This document shows, piece after piece, positions 41,379 through 48,611 of a stretch of 64,000 nucleotides of DNA; positions within the stretch are counted from its first letter, which is position 1, and every line of letters starts with the position of its first letter. The translations under genes were made by a program, and so were the position numbers. This DNA is from Halomicroarcula saliterrae (GTDB lineage: Archaea > Halobacteriota > Halobacteria > Halobacteriales > Haloarculaceae). The stretch covers positions 186,001 through 250,000 of the forward strand of contig NZ_JAMQON010000003.1 of NCBI RefSeq assembly GCF_031624395.1. Direction: 5' to 3'. Below the pieces are notes generated by a model. The model had not been told where the DNA came from, did no database searches, and saw only the letters and a program-made list of their open reading frames with translations.

Positions 41379-42926
41379 TCACACATAGCTATCGACCTCC
41401 GTCTGCAGACGGTCCCGCGCGCGGGAGACGGCCGTCTCGGCCGCGTCGAGCTGCTCGCTGTGGCTCGCCAACACGTCGTCGGCAGCCGCGAGCTGGTCGG
41501 CCACGGCGTCGGGTGCGGGGCCGCCGCGGGAGTCACGCATCGCGACGCTCTCGGCGGGGTCGAGCGCGCGCTGGACGGCCGCCCGGTCGACGTACTCGGC
41601 GAGCGGAGCGCCCAGCGCGTCTTCGGCGACCGCCGAGAGCGCGTCGAAGTCGGGCGCGTCCTCGTCCGGGTCGAGTTCGGCGGCCGCCGCCGCGACGACC
41701 TCGTGGGCCGTCCGGAACGGGACGCCCGCCATCGCCAGCAGGTCGGCGACGCCGGTCGCGGTCGCAAAGCCCTCGGTGGCGGCCGATTCCAGCCGCTCGG
41801 CCGGCCACTCCGCCGTCGAGACGGCGCCGGCGGCCACGGCCACGCTGTCGGTGACGCTGTCGATAGCGTCCCAGGCGTGCCGGCCCGCGCGCTGCAGGTC
41901 GCGGTTGTACGCGCGGGGCTGGCCCTTGAGGTTCGTCAGCAGGCCGTTCAGCCCCGCGGTGGCGTCGCCCGTGCGCCCGCGGACCAGCTCCAGCGTGTCG
42001 GGGTTCTTCTTCTGTGGCATGATGGAACTGGTCGAAGCGTAGTCGTCGTCGAGTTCGACGTGGCCCTTGCTGGCCATCACCACCACGTCTTCGGCGAGTT
42101 GCGAGAGCGTCGTCGCCAGCGTCGCGACGGCGCTGGTCACCTCGACGAGGAAATCACGCGTCGCCGAGGCGTCCATCGAGTTCTCCGCCACACCGTCGGA
42201 CCAGCGGTCCGACGAGGCCACGCTCGCGGCGCTCGCGTGACCGCCGTCGAAGCCGAGTAGCTCGGCCGTGCGCTCGCGGTCCACGTCGAAGGGGGTACCG
42301 GCGAACGCCGCCGCACCGAGCGGGTTCTGATTGATGCGCCCGTAGGCGTCGAGCAACCGCGCCGTGTCCCGCTGGAGCGCCTGCTCGTAGGACAGGAGCC
42401 AGTGAGCGACCGTCGTCGGCTGGGCGGGTTGGAGATGCGTGTAGCCCGGCATCACCGTCCCGGTCTGCTCGCGGGCCGCGTCGAGTAGCTGCTCGCGGGC
42501 CCCCACGAGTGTCCCGACGAGTTCGAGCACGTCCGAGCGCAGGCGGTAGCGGATGCAGGCGGCCACTTCGTCGTTTCGCGAGCGGGCGGTGTGCATCTTC
42601 CCACCCGACTGGCCGACGCGGTCGATGACCGCGCTCTCGATGGCCTCGTGGACGTCTTCACCGTCCGGAAGCGCTCCGTGGCCCGCCGTCTCGATGTCGT
42701 CGAGGGCCGCCAGAATCTCGCCGGCGGTGTCGGCCTCGATGATGCCCTGCTCGACCAGCATCACGACGTGGGCGCGGTCGACGGCGAGGTCCGCCGCGAA
42801 GATGCGCTCGTCGTCGGCGAGCGAGGAGAGAAACGAGCGGGCGGGCCCGCCGCTGAAGCGGTCGCGGCGGACGGCTGTCTGTTCGTCCGAGGCCTCCCGC
42901 TGGTCGGCGTCGTGCTCCTCGCTCAT
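41379..42926 (-). CDS. argH: argininosuccinate lyase
   Basis: 515 aa, fumarase/aspartase superfamily. Motifs: HTARSRNDEVAACIRYRL, GYTHLQPAQPTTVAHWL, and the signature SSIMPQKKNPDTLELVRG. Splits argininosuccinate into arginine and fumarate. ATG 42926 lies four bases after the argG stop. Before the conserved NSMDASATRDFLVE segment is an insert of about 16 residues (GHASAASVASSDRWSD), encoded by a pair of hairpins of the same general type as in argB and argX. Confidence 0.95.
   Translation of the reverse strand: MSEEHDADQREASDEQTAVRRDRFSGGPARSFLSSLADDERIFAADLAVDRAHVVMLVEQGIIEADTAGEILAALDDIETAGHGALPDGEDVHEAIESAVIDRVGQSGGKMHTARSRNDEVAACIRYRLRSDVLELVGTLVGAREQLLDAAREQTGTVMPGYTHLQPAQPTTVAHWLLSYEQALQRDTARLLDAYGRINQNPLGAAAFAGTPFDVDRERTAELLGFDGGHASAASVASSDRWSDGVAENSMDASATRDFLVEVTSAVATLATTLSQLAEDVVVMASKGHVELDDDYASTSSIMPQKKNPDTLELVRGRTGDATAGLNGLLTNLKGQPRAYNRDLQRAGRHAWDAIDSVTDSVAVAAGAVSTAEWPAERLESAATEGFATATGVADLLAMAGVPFRTAHEVVAAAAAELDPDEDAPDFDALSAVAEDALGAPLAEYVDRAAVQRALDPAESVAMRDSRGGPAPDAVADQLAAADDVLASHSEQLDAAETAVSRARDRLQTEVDSYV
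42194..42242. repeat. twin-hairpin insert inside argH
   Basis: Hairpin at 42194-42214: CGTCGGACC-AGC-GGTCCGACG (9 bp, 3-nt loop). Hairpin at 42219-42239: CACGC/GCGTG around TCGCGGCGCTC, with the outer GG/CC extending it. The 11-nt head keeps the TCGC...GCTC form seen in argB/argX (TCGCTCTGCTC). On the plus strand the tight hairpin comes first, the reverse of argB and argX. In frame, at a position where ArgH proteins normally have a short loop. Confidence 0.7.
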
Positions 42927-42930
42927 CGGT

Positions 42931-44187
42931 TTACTCCTCCGAGTCGTGGTCGGCCTCGCTACCGCCATCAGGCGTTGCAGTGCCCTTCTTGGCGTCTTCG
43001 AGGATATCGTTCGCCAGGCGGGACTGGAAGCCGTGGTACTTCGCGACGCCGGTGGCGTCTTGCTGGGTGATGCCGCCGGTGATGGTCTCCTCGTCGAAGG
43101 AGGCGGCCGACTCGCTGTAGACGGCGTAGTCGGACTCGCGCGAGACCGGGCGGCAGTGGCCGCCTTCCAGTTTCACCGTGACGGTACCGGTGACGCGCTC
43201 GTTGGTGTCGTCGATGAACGCCTCCAGCGCGCTCACGAACGGGGCGTCGATGAGCCCCTCGTAGGCCTTCTGGGACCACTGCTGGTCGATCTGGGCCTTG
43301 AACGAGCGCTCTTCCTTCGTGAGGACGAGCCCTTCGAGGGCCTCGTGGGCCGTCAGCAGCACGGTCGCCGCGGGGTGTTCGTAGTTCTCGCGGACCTTGA
43401 GCCCGAGCATGCGGTCTTCCATCATGTCCGTGCGGCCGATGCCGTGGGAGCCGGCCTGCTCGTTGAGCTGTTCGATGAGCGCGACCGATTCCAGGTCGTC
43501 GCCGTCCAGTTCGACCGGTTCGCCGTCCTCGAAGGTGACCTCGACGAGTTCGGCGGGCTTGTCCGAGGGGTTGTCGGTCCACTTGTAGATGTCGTCGGCC
43601 GGAATCGTGCTGGGGTCTTCGAGCTCGGAGCCCTCGATGGAGCGGCTCCAGAGGTTCGTGTCGATGGAGTAGCGACCGCCGTCGCCGCCCTCGACGGGGA
43701 GACCCTTCTCGCGGGCGTACTCGTTTTCCCACTCGCGGGTCAGGCCCAGTTCGCGCACCGGGGCGATGACCTCGAGGTCGGAGTCGCGCCAGATGGCCTC
43801 GAAGCGCAGCTGGTCGTTGCCCTTGCCGGTACAGCCGTGAGCGATACCGTCACAGCCCTCTTCCTCGGCCACCGAGAGGATGGCCTTCGCGATGACCGGG
43901 CGGGCCAGCGCGGTGCCGAGCGGGTAGCCCTGATAGTCGGCGTTCGCCTTGACGGCCGTGAGACAGAGGTCGGCGAACTCCTCGCGGGCGTCGACGACGT
44001 ACTGCTCGACGCCGAGCGCTTCGGCCGTCTCTTCGGCCTCCTCGAACTCGTAGTCGGGCTGGCCGACGTCGACCGTGACGCCGATGACCTCGTCGTAGCC
44101 GTACTCCTCTTTCAGCAGCGATACACAGACCGTCGTGTCGAGCCCGCCCGAGAAGGCGAGCGCGACGGTGCCGTTTCCGTCTGTCAT
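42931..44187 (-). CDS. argG: argininosuccinate synthase
   Basis: 418 aa ATP-dependent enzyme joining citrulline and aspartate. The PP-loop motif is ALAFSGGLDTTVC (residues 9-21), followed by GVTVDVGQPD, CTGKGNDQLRFE, and the citrulline/aspartate sites in NLWSRSIEGSELEDPS and YSESAASFDEETITGGI. The last about 20 residues are an acidic Ser/Glu-rich tail. argH follows directly. The 363 bases upstream are noncoding. Confidence 0.96.
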   Translation of the reverse strand: MTDGNGTVALAFSGGLDTTVCVSLLKEEYGYDEVIGVTVDVGQPDYEFEEAEETAEALGVEQYVVDAREEFADLCLTAVKANADYQGYPLGTALARPVIAKAILSVAEEEGCDGIAHGCTGKGNDQLRFEAIWRDSDLEVIAPVRELGLTREWENEYAREKGLPVEGGDGGRYSIDTNLWSRSIEGSELEDPSTIPADDIYKWTDNPSDKPAELVEVTFEDGEPVELDGDDLESVALIEQLNEQAGSHGIGRTDMMEDRMLGLKVRENYEHPAATVLLTAHEALEGLVLTKEERSFKAQIDQQWSQKAYEGLIDAPFVSALEAFIDDTNERVTGTVTVKLEGGHCRPVSRESDYAVYSESAASFDEETITGGITQQDATGVAKYHGFQSRLANDILEDAKKGTATPDGGSEADHDSEE

Positions 44188-44550
44188 GGATGTGTAGTCG
44201 TTTGTTACCGTGGTGTGACTGTCGGTTTCGGATGCGAAGGGGCGTCGTACCGATTTCCCGGTGTCGGCCGAGTTGAAGTCGGCGGTATCAGGAAACGGCT
44301 ACAACGGCCCCTTCGACGCGCCGGACAGCCGGCCGGCCGTTGTTTGAGACGAATCGAACCGTCGAGAGGAGAGGTAGTAGTGGGCCTAACGGGGGGCCCG
44401 TCGTCGGTTCCGTCGGTGCGTCGAGAAAGCGGCGGACCCGTCGCTGGCGGCCGTGAGCGAGCCAGTGCGACGAGTCCGCGTCATGTATCAGCGACTACTG
44501 AGGGTCGCGTACTAATAGCTTCCGAGTTTCCGGGGGTGTGCGTGGCGTTC
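44188..44550. other. 363-base gap upstream of argG, no gene recognised
   Basis: No reading frame has coding character. Possible hairpins include GGGCC/GGCCC at about 44382-44400 and GCCGG/CCGGC near 44325. A TATA-like GCTATTAG lies near 44510 on the minus strand, which would give a leader of roughly 300 bases to argG, or a separate small RNA. I checked by eye for RNase P and SRP RNA core motifs on both strands and saw none. Confidence 0.4.
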
Positions 44551-45282
44551 TCACTCGCGCCGTCGAGCGAGCAGTGCGACCGCGAACACCGCCGCGAGTG
44601 CGCCGACAGCGCCGACACCGGGACCGCTCCCGCCGGTGGTCGCCACCGAGGTCGGCGTGGAACTCGGCGTCGCCGTGCCGTTCGCCGCCGTACTGGCGGT
44701 GGCGACGATACTGAGGCCGTCGAGGTTCGAGCCGGACTGATAGACGAGCTCACCGTCTGCCGTGTTCGTCGGCCCCGGCGACACGCTCTCCAGCGTGTAC
44801 CCCTCCGGCAACACGACGACGAACTCCCGGTCGGTCGTGTAGTTGCTGGCGAAGGGCTCGTGTAGCGTCAGCATGCCGTCCCCGGCCGCCGCGAGCCCTT
44901 CCCAGGTGACGGAGTAGGTCGCGACGCCCGTCGACTCCGTCCGTGAGAGCGCGAGCGAACTGTTCGTCACGGCCATCTCGCGGCCGGTCCGGGCCTCCGT
45001 GTTGTTGGCGACGGTGCGCCAGTCGTCGGTGTACCGGTCCGAAAAGGCGTCGCGGGCCGTCTGGTTCGTCCGGAGGTCGTCGAAGGCGGCCGCCTCGCTC
45101 TCGTCGTCCAGGTCGAACGTCGAGACGAGCGTCACCTGCGCGTCACCGTTAGCGGCGAGGACGACGGTGAACGACGACCCGGGCGGGTCGGCCGTCTGGG
45201 CCGCCCCGGCGGGCGCGACGGCCACGCCGACCAGCAGGGCACCGAGCAACGCAGTCGTCGCGAGTGCGTGTCTCGCCTGCAT
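44551..45282 (-). CDS. exported DUF7345-like protein with PGF-CTERM-type tail
   Basis: 243 aa. An N-terminal signal peptide (ATTALLGALLVGVAVAPAGA) is followed by a beta-rich domain with FTVVLAANGDAQVTLVSTFD and VTWEGLAAAGDGMLTL, like DUF7345. Near the end come a Thr/Ser-rich linker and GPGVGAVGALAAVFAVALL with RRRE, the pattern of a haloarchaeal C-terminal sorting signal (PGF-CTERM-like, processed by an archaeosortase). So probably surface-anchored. Its ATG overlaps the stop of the next upstream gene. Confidence 0.75.
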   Translation of the reverse strand: MQARHALATTALLGALLVGVAVAPAGAAQTADPPGSSFTVVLAANGDAQVTLVSTFDLDDESEAAAFDDLRTNQTARDAFSDRYTDDWRTVANNTEARTGREMAVTNSSLALSRTESTGVATYSVTWEGLAAAGDGMLTLHEPFASNYTTDREFVVVLPEGYTLESVSPGPTNTADGELVYQSGSNLDGLSIVATASTAANGTATPSSTPTSVATTGGSGPGVGAVGALAAVFAVALLARRRE

Positions 45283-46028
45283 CAGTTCGTCCCGCGGGCC
45301 GAGCCACCATCGGAACCACTGGTCGTGTCAGTTGCGGAGCCGTCCGCAGTCGGCGTCGCGGGACTGCTCGTCTCGTCTGCTGCGGTCGTGTTCCCGCCGG
45401 CCCGGGCGTTCCCGGCGCTCGAACGGTCGCCCGCCGCGGGCTGGACCGGCTGCCCGGCGTTCTCGCCGGCGATGCTCCGCGCGATTGCGGCCGTCCCCGG
45501 CCCGGTCAGGTTCGCGGCTCGCTCCGAGAGCGTCCGGACAGCGGTGACGTCGACGCCGTTGGCTTCGAGCGCCGCCGCGGGGAGCTGACTCGCCGTCTCG
45601 TTCGTCTGGGAGGCCAGCCGAGCCGTACTCCGGCTTTCGGCGTGGAGCGTCGCCACCCGGGCCCGGTACTGGCCCACGCTCAGCGAGCCGTTCTCGCGGG
45701 CGGTTTCGAGCGCCGCTCTCCGGCTTTCCAGCTCGGTCAGGCGCTCGTCGGTCTCGTTGAACTGCGCGGCGACGACGGCGGCCTTCGCGTCCGAACTGTT
45801 CGCCCGGGCGATTCGGATTCCGTAGGCCCGGGACTCGATCTCGCCGCTGAGTTCGGCCTCTCCCACGCCGACGACACCCGAGAGCTGTGCGCCGGGAGCG
45901 ACGGTGCCGTTCCCGGTCGTCTGGTTCGACTGGTCCGTCTCGGTCTGCTGCGCCATGGCGATGGGCACGGCCACCAGCGCCCCGATGACGAGCAAGGCCG
46001 CAAGCGCCGCGGTAGTGGTTCGTTGCAT
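45282..46028 (-). CDS. exported helical protein of unknown function
   Basis: 248 aa. ATG 46028 (MQRTTTAALAALLVIGALVA) gives a signal peptide, and a TATA-like box lies 28 bases upstream. The mature part is strongly helical and charged (ERLTELESRRAALETARENG), suggesting a coiled coil, followed by a Thr/Ser/Gly/Asp-rich tail of about 60 residues that looks unfolded or glycosylated. No family recognised with certainty. It is followed directly (TGATG overlap) by the DUF7345-like gene, so the two are co-translated. Confidence 0.7.
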   Translation of the reverse strand: MQRTTTAALAALLVIGALVAVPIAMAQQTETDQSNQTTGNGTVAPGAQLSGVVGVGEAELSGEIESRAYGIRIARANSSDAKAAVVAAQFNETDERLTELESRRAALETARENGSLSVGQYRARVATLHAESRSTARLASQTNETASQLPAAALEANGVDVTAVRTLSERAANLTGPGTAAIARSIAGENAGQPVQPAAGDRSSAGNARAGGNTTAADETSSPATPTADGSATDTTSGSDGGSARGTN

Positions 46029-46055
46029 CCTGCATCCACCTCGTGTCCAGATCCA

Positions 46056-46063
46056 CATATAAG
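46056..46063 (-). promoter_or_regulatory. TATA-like box for the exported-protein pair
   Basis: Minus strand CTTATATG, 28 bases before ATG 46028. Fixes that ATG as a leaderless start and rejects the upstream frame beginning MWIWTRGG. Confidence 0.6.
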
Positions 46064-46144
46064 CAACAGGCGTTTACCCCCGATTAACTCGGATTAAATA
46101 GCGGTATAGCACGGGACTGGGAGCGTGACGACGGTCTCGCGACC

Positions 46145-47197
46145 TCATTCGTCGTCGGCATCGCTCAGGTCCGTCTCCGGGAGGGTGACCACGTTCTCGC
46201 GGCCGATACGGAACGTCTCCAGTTCCCCGTCGTCCCGGAGGCCGCCGATGACCTGACTGGTCTTCGCCGCGGTCCAGTCCAGTTCCGACGCGAGGGCCTG
46301 TTGCTTGACGCGACCGCCTTCCGCCCGCAGGAGTTTGAGCACCTGTTCCTCGTTACTGAGCAGGTCCGCCGGCGGTGTGTCGTCGCTGGCTCCGGCGCCG
46401 TCGGCCGGCGTGTCGTCGGGCGATGCAGCCGCCGAGTCACCGCCGCCGTCCCCCGCGTCGTCGTCGGCGAGGACGTACCGATAGGCCCCGTACCCGGCGG
46501 CGGTGACGGCGACCGACACCAGAATCAGGCCGAGGACGCCCGGAAGCGGTGAGCGTTCGACGACGTCGTCACCGAGGGGACGGCCCGCGCTGGCGACGAC
46601 GCGGGGCTCGTCAGCGCCGAAGGACTGCCGACCGCGCCACGTGACCGAGCTGTCGGTCGCCTCGTCGGGCGATGGGGTGACGGTCTGGCTCCGGTAGCCG
46701 CCGGGCCACTGCAGCGTCAGCGACGTGTTGCGGTCGAGATACAGCCCCGAAAGAGCGTCTCCGGCTTCGATGTAGGTGTCGTTGCCCACCGCGAAGTTCG
46801 TCCACCGGAACCGGTAGGTGACGACACCGTACGACTGGCCGAAACTCTCCTGTGTGGTTGCGACGGTGACGTTCTGGATGGCCATCGGCCGGCCGGTGGC
46901 GTTCTCCCCGGCCCGGGCGGTCCGGTTCATCCGCTCGTGGAACGCGTCGGTGTATGTCGACTCGTTCCCCCTGATGTCGGTTCGGAGCCCCTCGAACGCT
47001 CGCGTCTCGTTCTCGTCGGTCAGGCGGACGCGGTAGTCGACCGTCCAGGCGGCGTCGCCGCTCTGAGCGATGTCGGCGGTCAGCACGACCACGTCGGCGT
47101 CGACGGACTGCTGGGCGAGGCCACCGGCCGTGGCCGCAGCCGGAGCCACCGTCGCCAGCAGTATGGCAACTGTCAGGACTGCGTTCGGGCGTCGCAT
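46145..47197 (-). CDS. membrane-anchored sensor-like protein: external DUF7345-like domain plus cytoplasmic winged helix
   Basis: 350 aa. Signal peptide (TVAILLATVAPAAATAGG), then an external beta-rich domain with EVRAFEGL-like and TRPMAIQNVTVATTQ-like features resembling the neighbouring DUF7345 protein. A membrane helix PLPGVLGLILVSVAVTAAGY lies at about residues 230-249. An acidic linker leads to a winged helix (NEEQVLKLLRAEGGRVKQQA then LDWTAAKTSQVIGGLRDDGE and IGRENVVTLPE), DUF7343-like. The layout is a one-component membrane regulator that could bind DNA from the membrane. Same strand as, but 117 bases upstream of, the two exported-protein genes, its probable partners or targets. Confidence 0.8.
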   Translation of the reverse strand: MRRPNAVLTVAILLATVAPAAATAGGLAQQSVDADVVVLTADIAQSGDAAWTVDYRVRLTDENETRAFEGLRTDIRGNESTYTDAFHERMNRTARAGENATGRPMAIQNVTVATTQESFGQSYGVVTYRFRWTNFAVGNDTYIEAGDALSGLYLDRNTSLTLQWPGGYRSQTVTPSPDEATDSSVTWRGRQSFGADEPRVVASAGRPLGDDVVERSPLPGVLGLILVSVAVTAAGYGAYRYVLADDDAGDGGGDSAAASPDDTPADGAGASDDTPPADLLSNEEQVLKLLRAEGGRVKQQALASELDWTAAKTSQVIGGLRDDGELETFRIGRENVVTLPETDLSDADDE

Positions 47198-47285
47198 TCG
47201 TGCGCGTCGTTTCCCGCCACCGGCAATAGGACTTGTTGCCGGGGACGGCCACAAGGTGCTTTGCCGTCGGTCGGGAACCGCCCGT

Positions 47286-47474
47286 ATGGACCGCGGTGAC
47301 ATCGACGTCGACACGTTACTCAAGATACTGCTCGTCCTCCTCGTCGTCTGGATCGGTCTGGAGGTCCTCGAAGGCGTGCTGGGCATCTTCGCAGCGGTGC
47401 TCGGGCCGCTGCAGCCGCTGCTGGGACTCGCGCTCGTCGTCCTCATCGTGCTGTATCTGACCGGACGGCTCTGA
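47286..47474 (+). CDS. small membrane protein (DUF7554-like)
   Basis: 62 aa. Begins MDRGDIDVDTLLKILLVLLV; then two hydrophobic segments separated by a GPLQPLLG turn, ending YLTGRL. Resembles a small haloarchaeal family I recall as DUF7554. Divergent from the membrane regulator gene (88-base spacer). Confidence 0.75.
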   Translation: MDRGDIDVDTLLKILLVLLVVWIGLEVLEGVLGIFAAVLGPLQPLLGLALVVLIVLYLTGRL

Positions 47475-47513
47475 GACCGGCCGCCTTTTGTCGGTAGCCG
47501 GGCTTACTCCGGT

Positions 47514-48026
47514 GTGTACAGTCTGAACGTCTCGCTCCCGTCGTCGGTCACGTCGCTGGCCGGACGACTGGGCCGAGAGCTTCCGCGAGCACGGGCCCGA
47601 CCGCGCGGCGAGCACACGCTCGTCGTCAAGCGTCTCGGGAGCGGCGACCACACGGCCTACGCCCGCATCGAGGCGCGGGCCCGGGACGCCGTCCGTGGCA
47701 CCGCTCCCTTCGAGGTCCGTCTCACGGGCGTCGAGCAGTTCGAGGTCGCCGCCACCGGCCCGTCACCGGTCGTCTATCTGGCCGTCGAGAGCCCCGAGCT
47801 GCGGGCGCTGCACGAACGGCTCTGTGAGGCGTTCGACGCCGTCGAGGGGATGGAGGGCCCCGACGAGTACGTCCCACACGTCACTGTCGCCCGCGGCGGC
47901 GACCCGGCGGCGGCAGAGCGGCTCGTCGAGCGGGATATCGACCCCGTCGAGTGGGCCGTCGAGGAACTGGTCTTTTTCGACGCCGAACGCGGCCAGTCCG
48001 TGAGTCGGGTGTCGCTACCGGCATAG
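47514..48026 (+). CDS. 2H phosphoesterase (2'-5' RNA ligase family)
   Basis: 170 aa from GTG 47514. The two HxT/S-type motifs of 2H enzymes are present: EHTLVVKRL near residues 38-46 and PHVTVARGG near residue 121. LSRV-type ends follow. Such enzymes act on 2',3'-cyclic phosphates or 2'-5' bonds in RNA. The first 35 residues are Arg-rich (RLGRELPRARARPRGE), shorter than usual for the family's first strand-helix unit, so the N-terminus is less certain. Confidence 0.8.
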   Translation: MYSLNVSLPSSVTSLAGRLGRELPRARARPRGEHTLVVKRLGSGDHTAYARIEARARDAVRGTAPFEVRLTGVEQFEVAATGPSPVVYLAVESPELRALHERLCEAFDAVEGMEGPDEYVPHVTVARGGDPAAAERLVERDIDPVEWAVEELVFFDAERGQSVSRVSLPA

Positions 48027-48188
48027 AAGGCGAACAGGCGGCACTCGGAACCCCGAAGCGGCGTGCCACACACCCGCGTCACGCTCCGGGGCGCTGGTCA
48101 GCGCATGTCTGGGGGTGGTCCCGCTATCCGATATGAACCCTCGGCCATGGCGGTACGTTTTTGCCGCCGCCCACCCTCCCCATCGTGT

Positions 48189-48611
48189 ATGGATTATCGG
48201 TCCGTCGAGACATCGGAGGAGTTCGTCTGCCGGCTGGACCACGGCGCGGACTGGCGCGCCGAAATCGAATCGCTGGCCGACGACGAGGGTATCGACGCGG
48301 CCTTCTTCTACGGGCTGGGCGCCGTCGAGGACGCGGAGGTGTGGTTCTACGACCAAGATAGACAGGAGTACGACTCGATGGTCTTTGCCGAGCCGCTGGA
48401 AGTCGCCGCCTGCGTGGGGAACGTCTCGTGGCTGGACGACGAGCGGTTCGCCCACACCCACGCGGTGCTCTCCCGGCCCGACGGGGAGGCTATCGCGGGT
48501 CACCTGAACAGCGCGACCGTCTGGGCCGGCGAGCTGTACGTCAGGGCGTTCGAGCAGCCGCTGGAGCGCGGGCACGACGAACCGACCGATCTGGACCTCT
48601 GGGAGCTATAG
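48189..48611 (+). CDS. PPC/DUF296 domain DNA-binding protein
   Basis: 140 aa PPC domain. Features: FVCRLDHGADWRAEIESLAD, AFFYGLGAVEDAEVWFYD, and HTHAVLSRPDGEAIAGHLNS whose two His could form a metal site seen in PPC structures. In plants the domain occurs with AT-hooks; in prokaryotes it stands alone and its role is unclear. ATG 48189 is the last sensible start. The stop is directly followed by the polD2 ATG with no spacer, so the two are one transcript. Confidence 0.88.
   Translation: MDYRSVETSEEFVCRLDHGADWRAEIESLADDEGIDAAFFYGLGAVEDAEVWFYDQDRQEYDSMVFAEPLEVAACVGNVSWLDDERFAHTHAVLSRPDGEAIAGHLNSATVWAGELYVRAFEQPLERGHDEPTDLDLWEL

Noticed and set aside
44188-44550. RNase P RNA or SRP RNA upstream of argG
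   Set aside because: The conserved core motifs of neither RNA could be found by eye on either strand.
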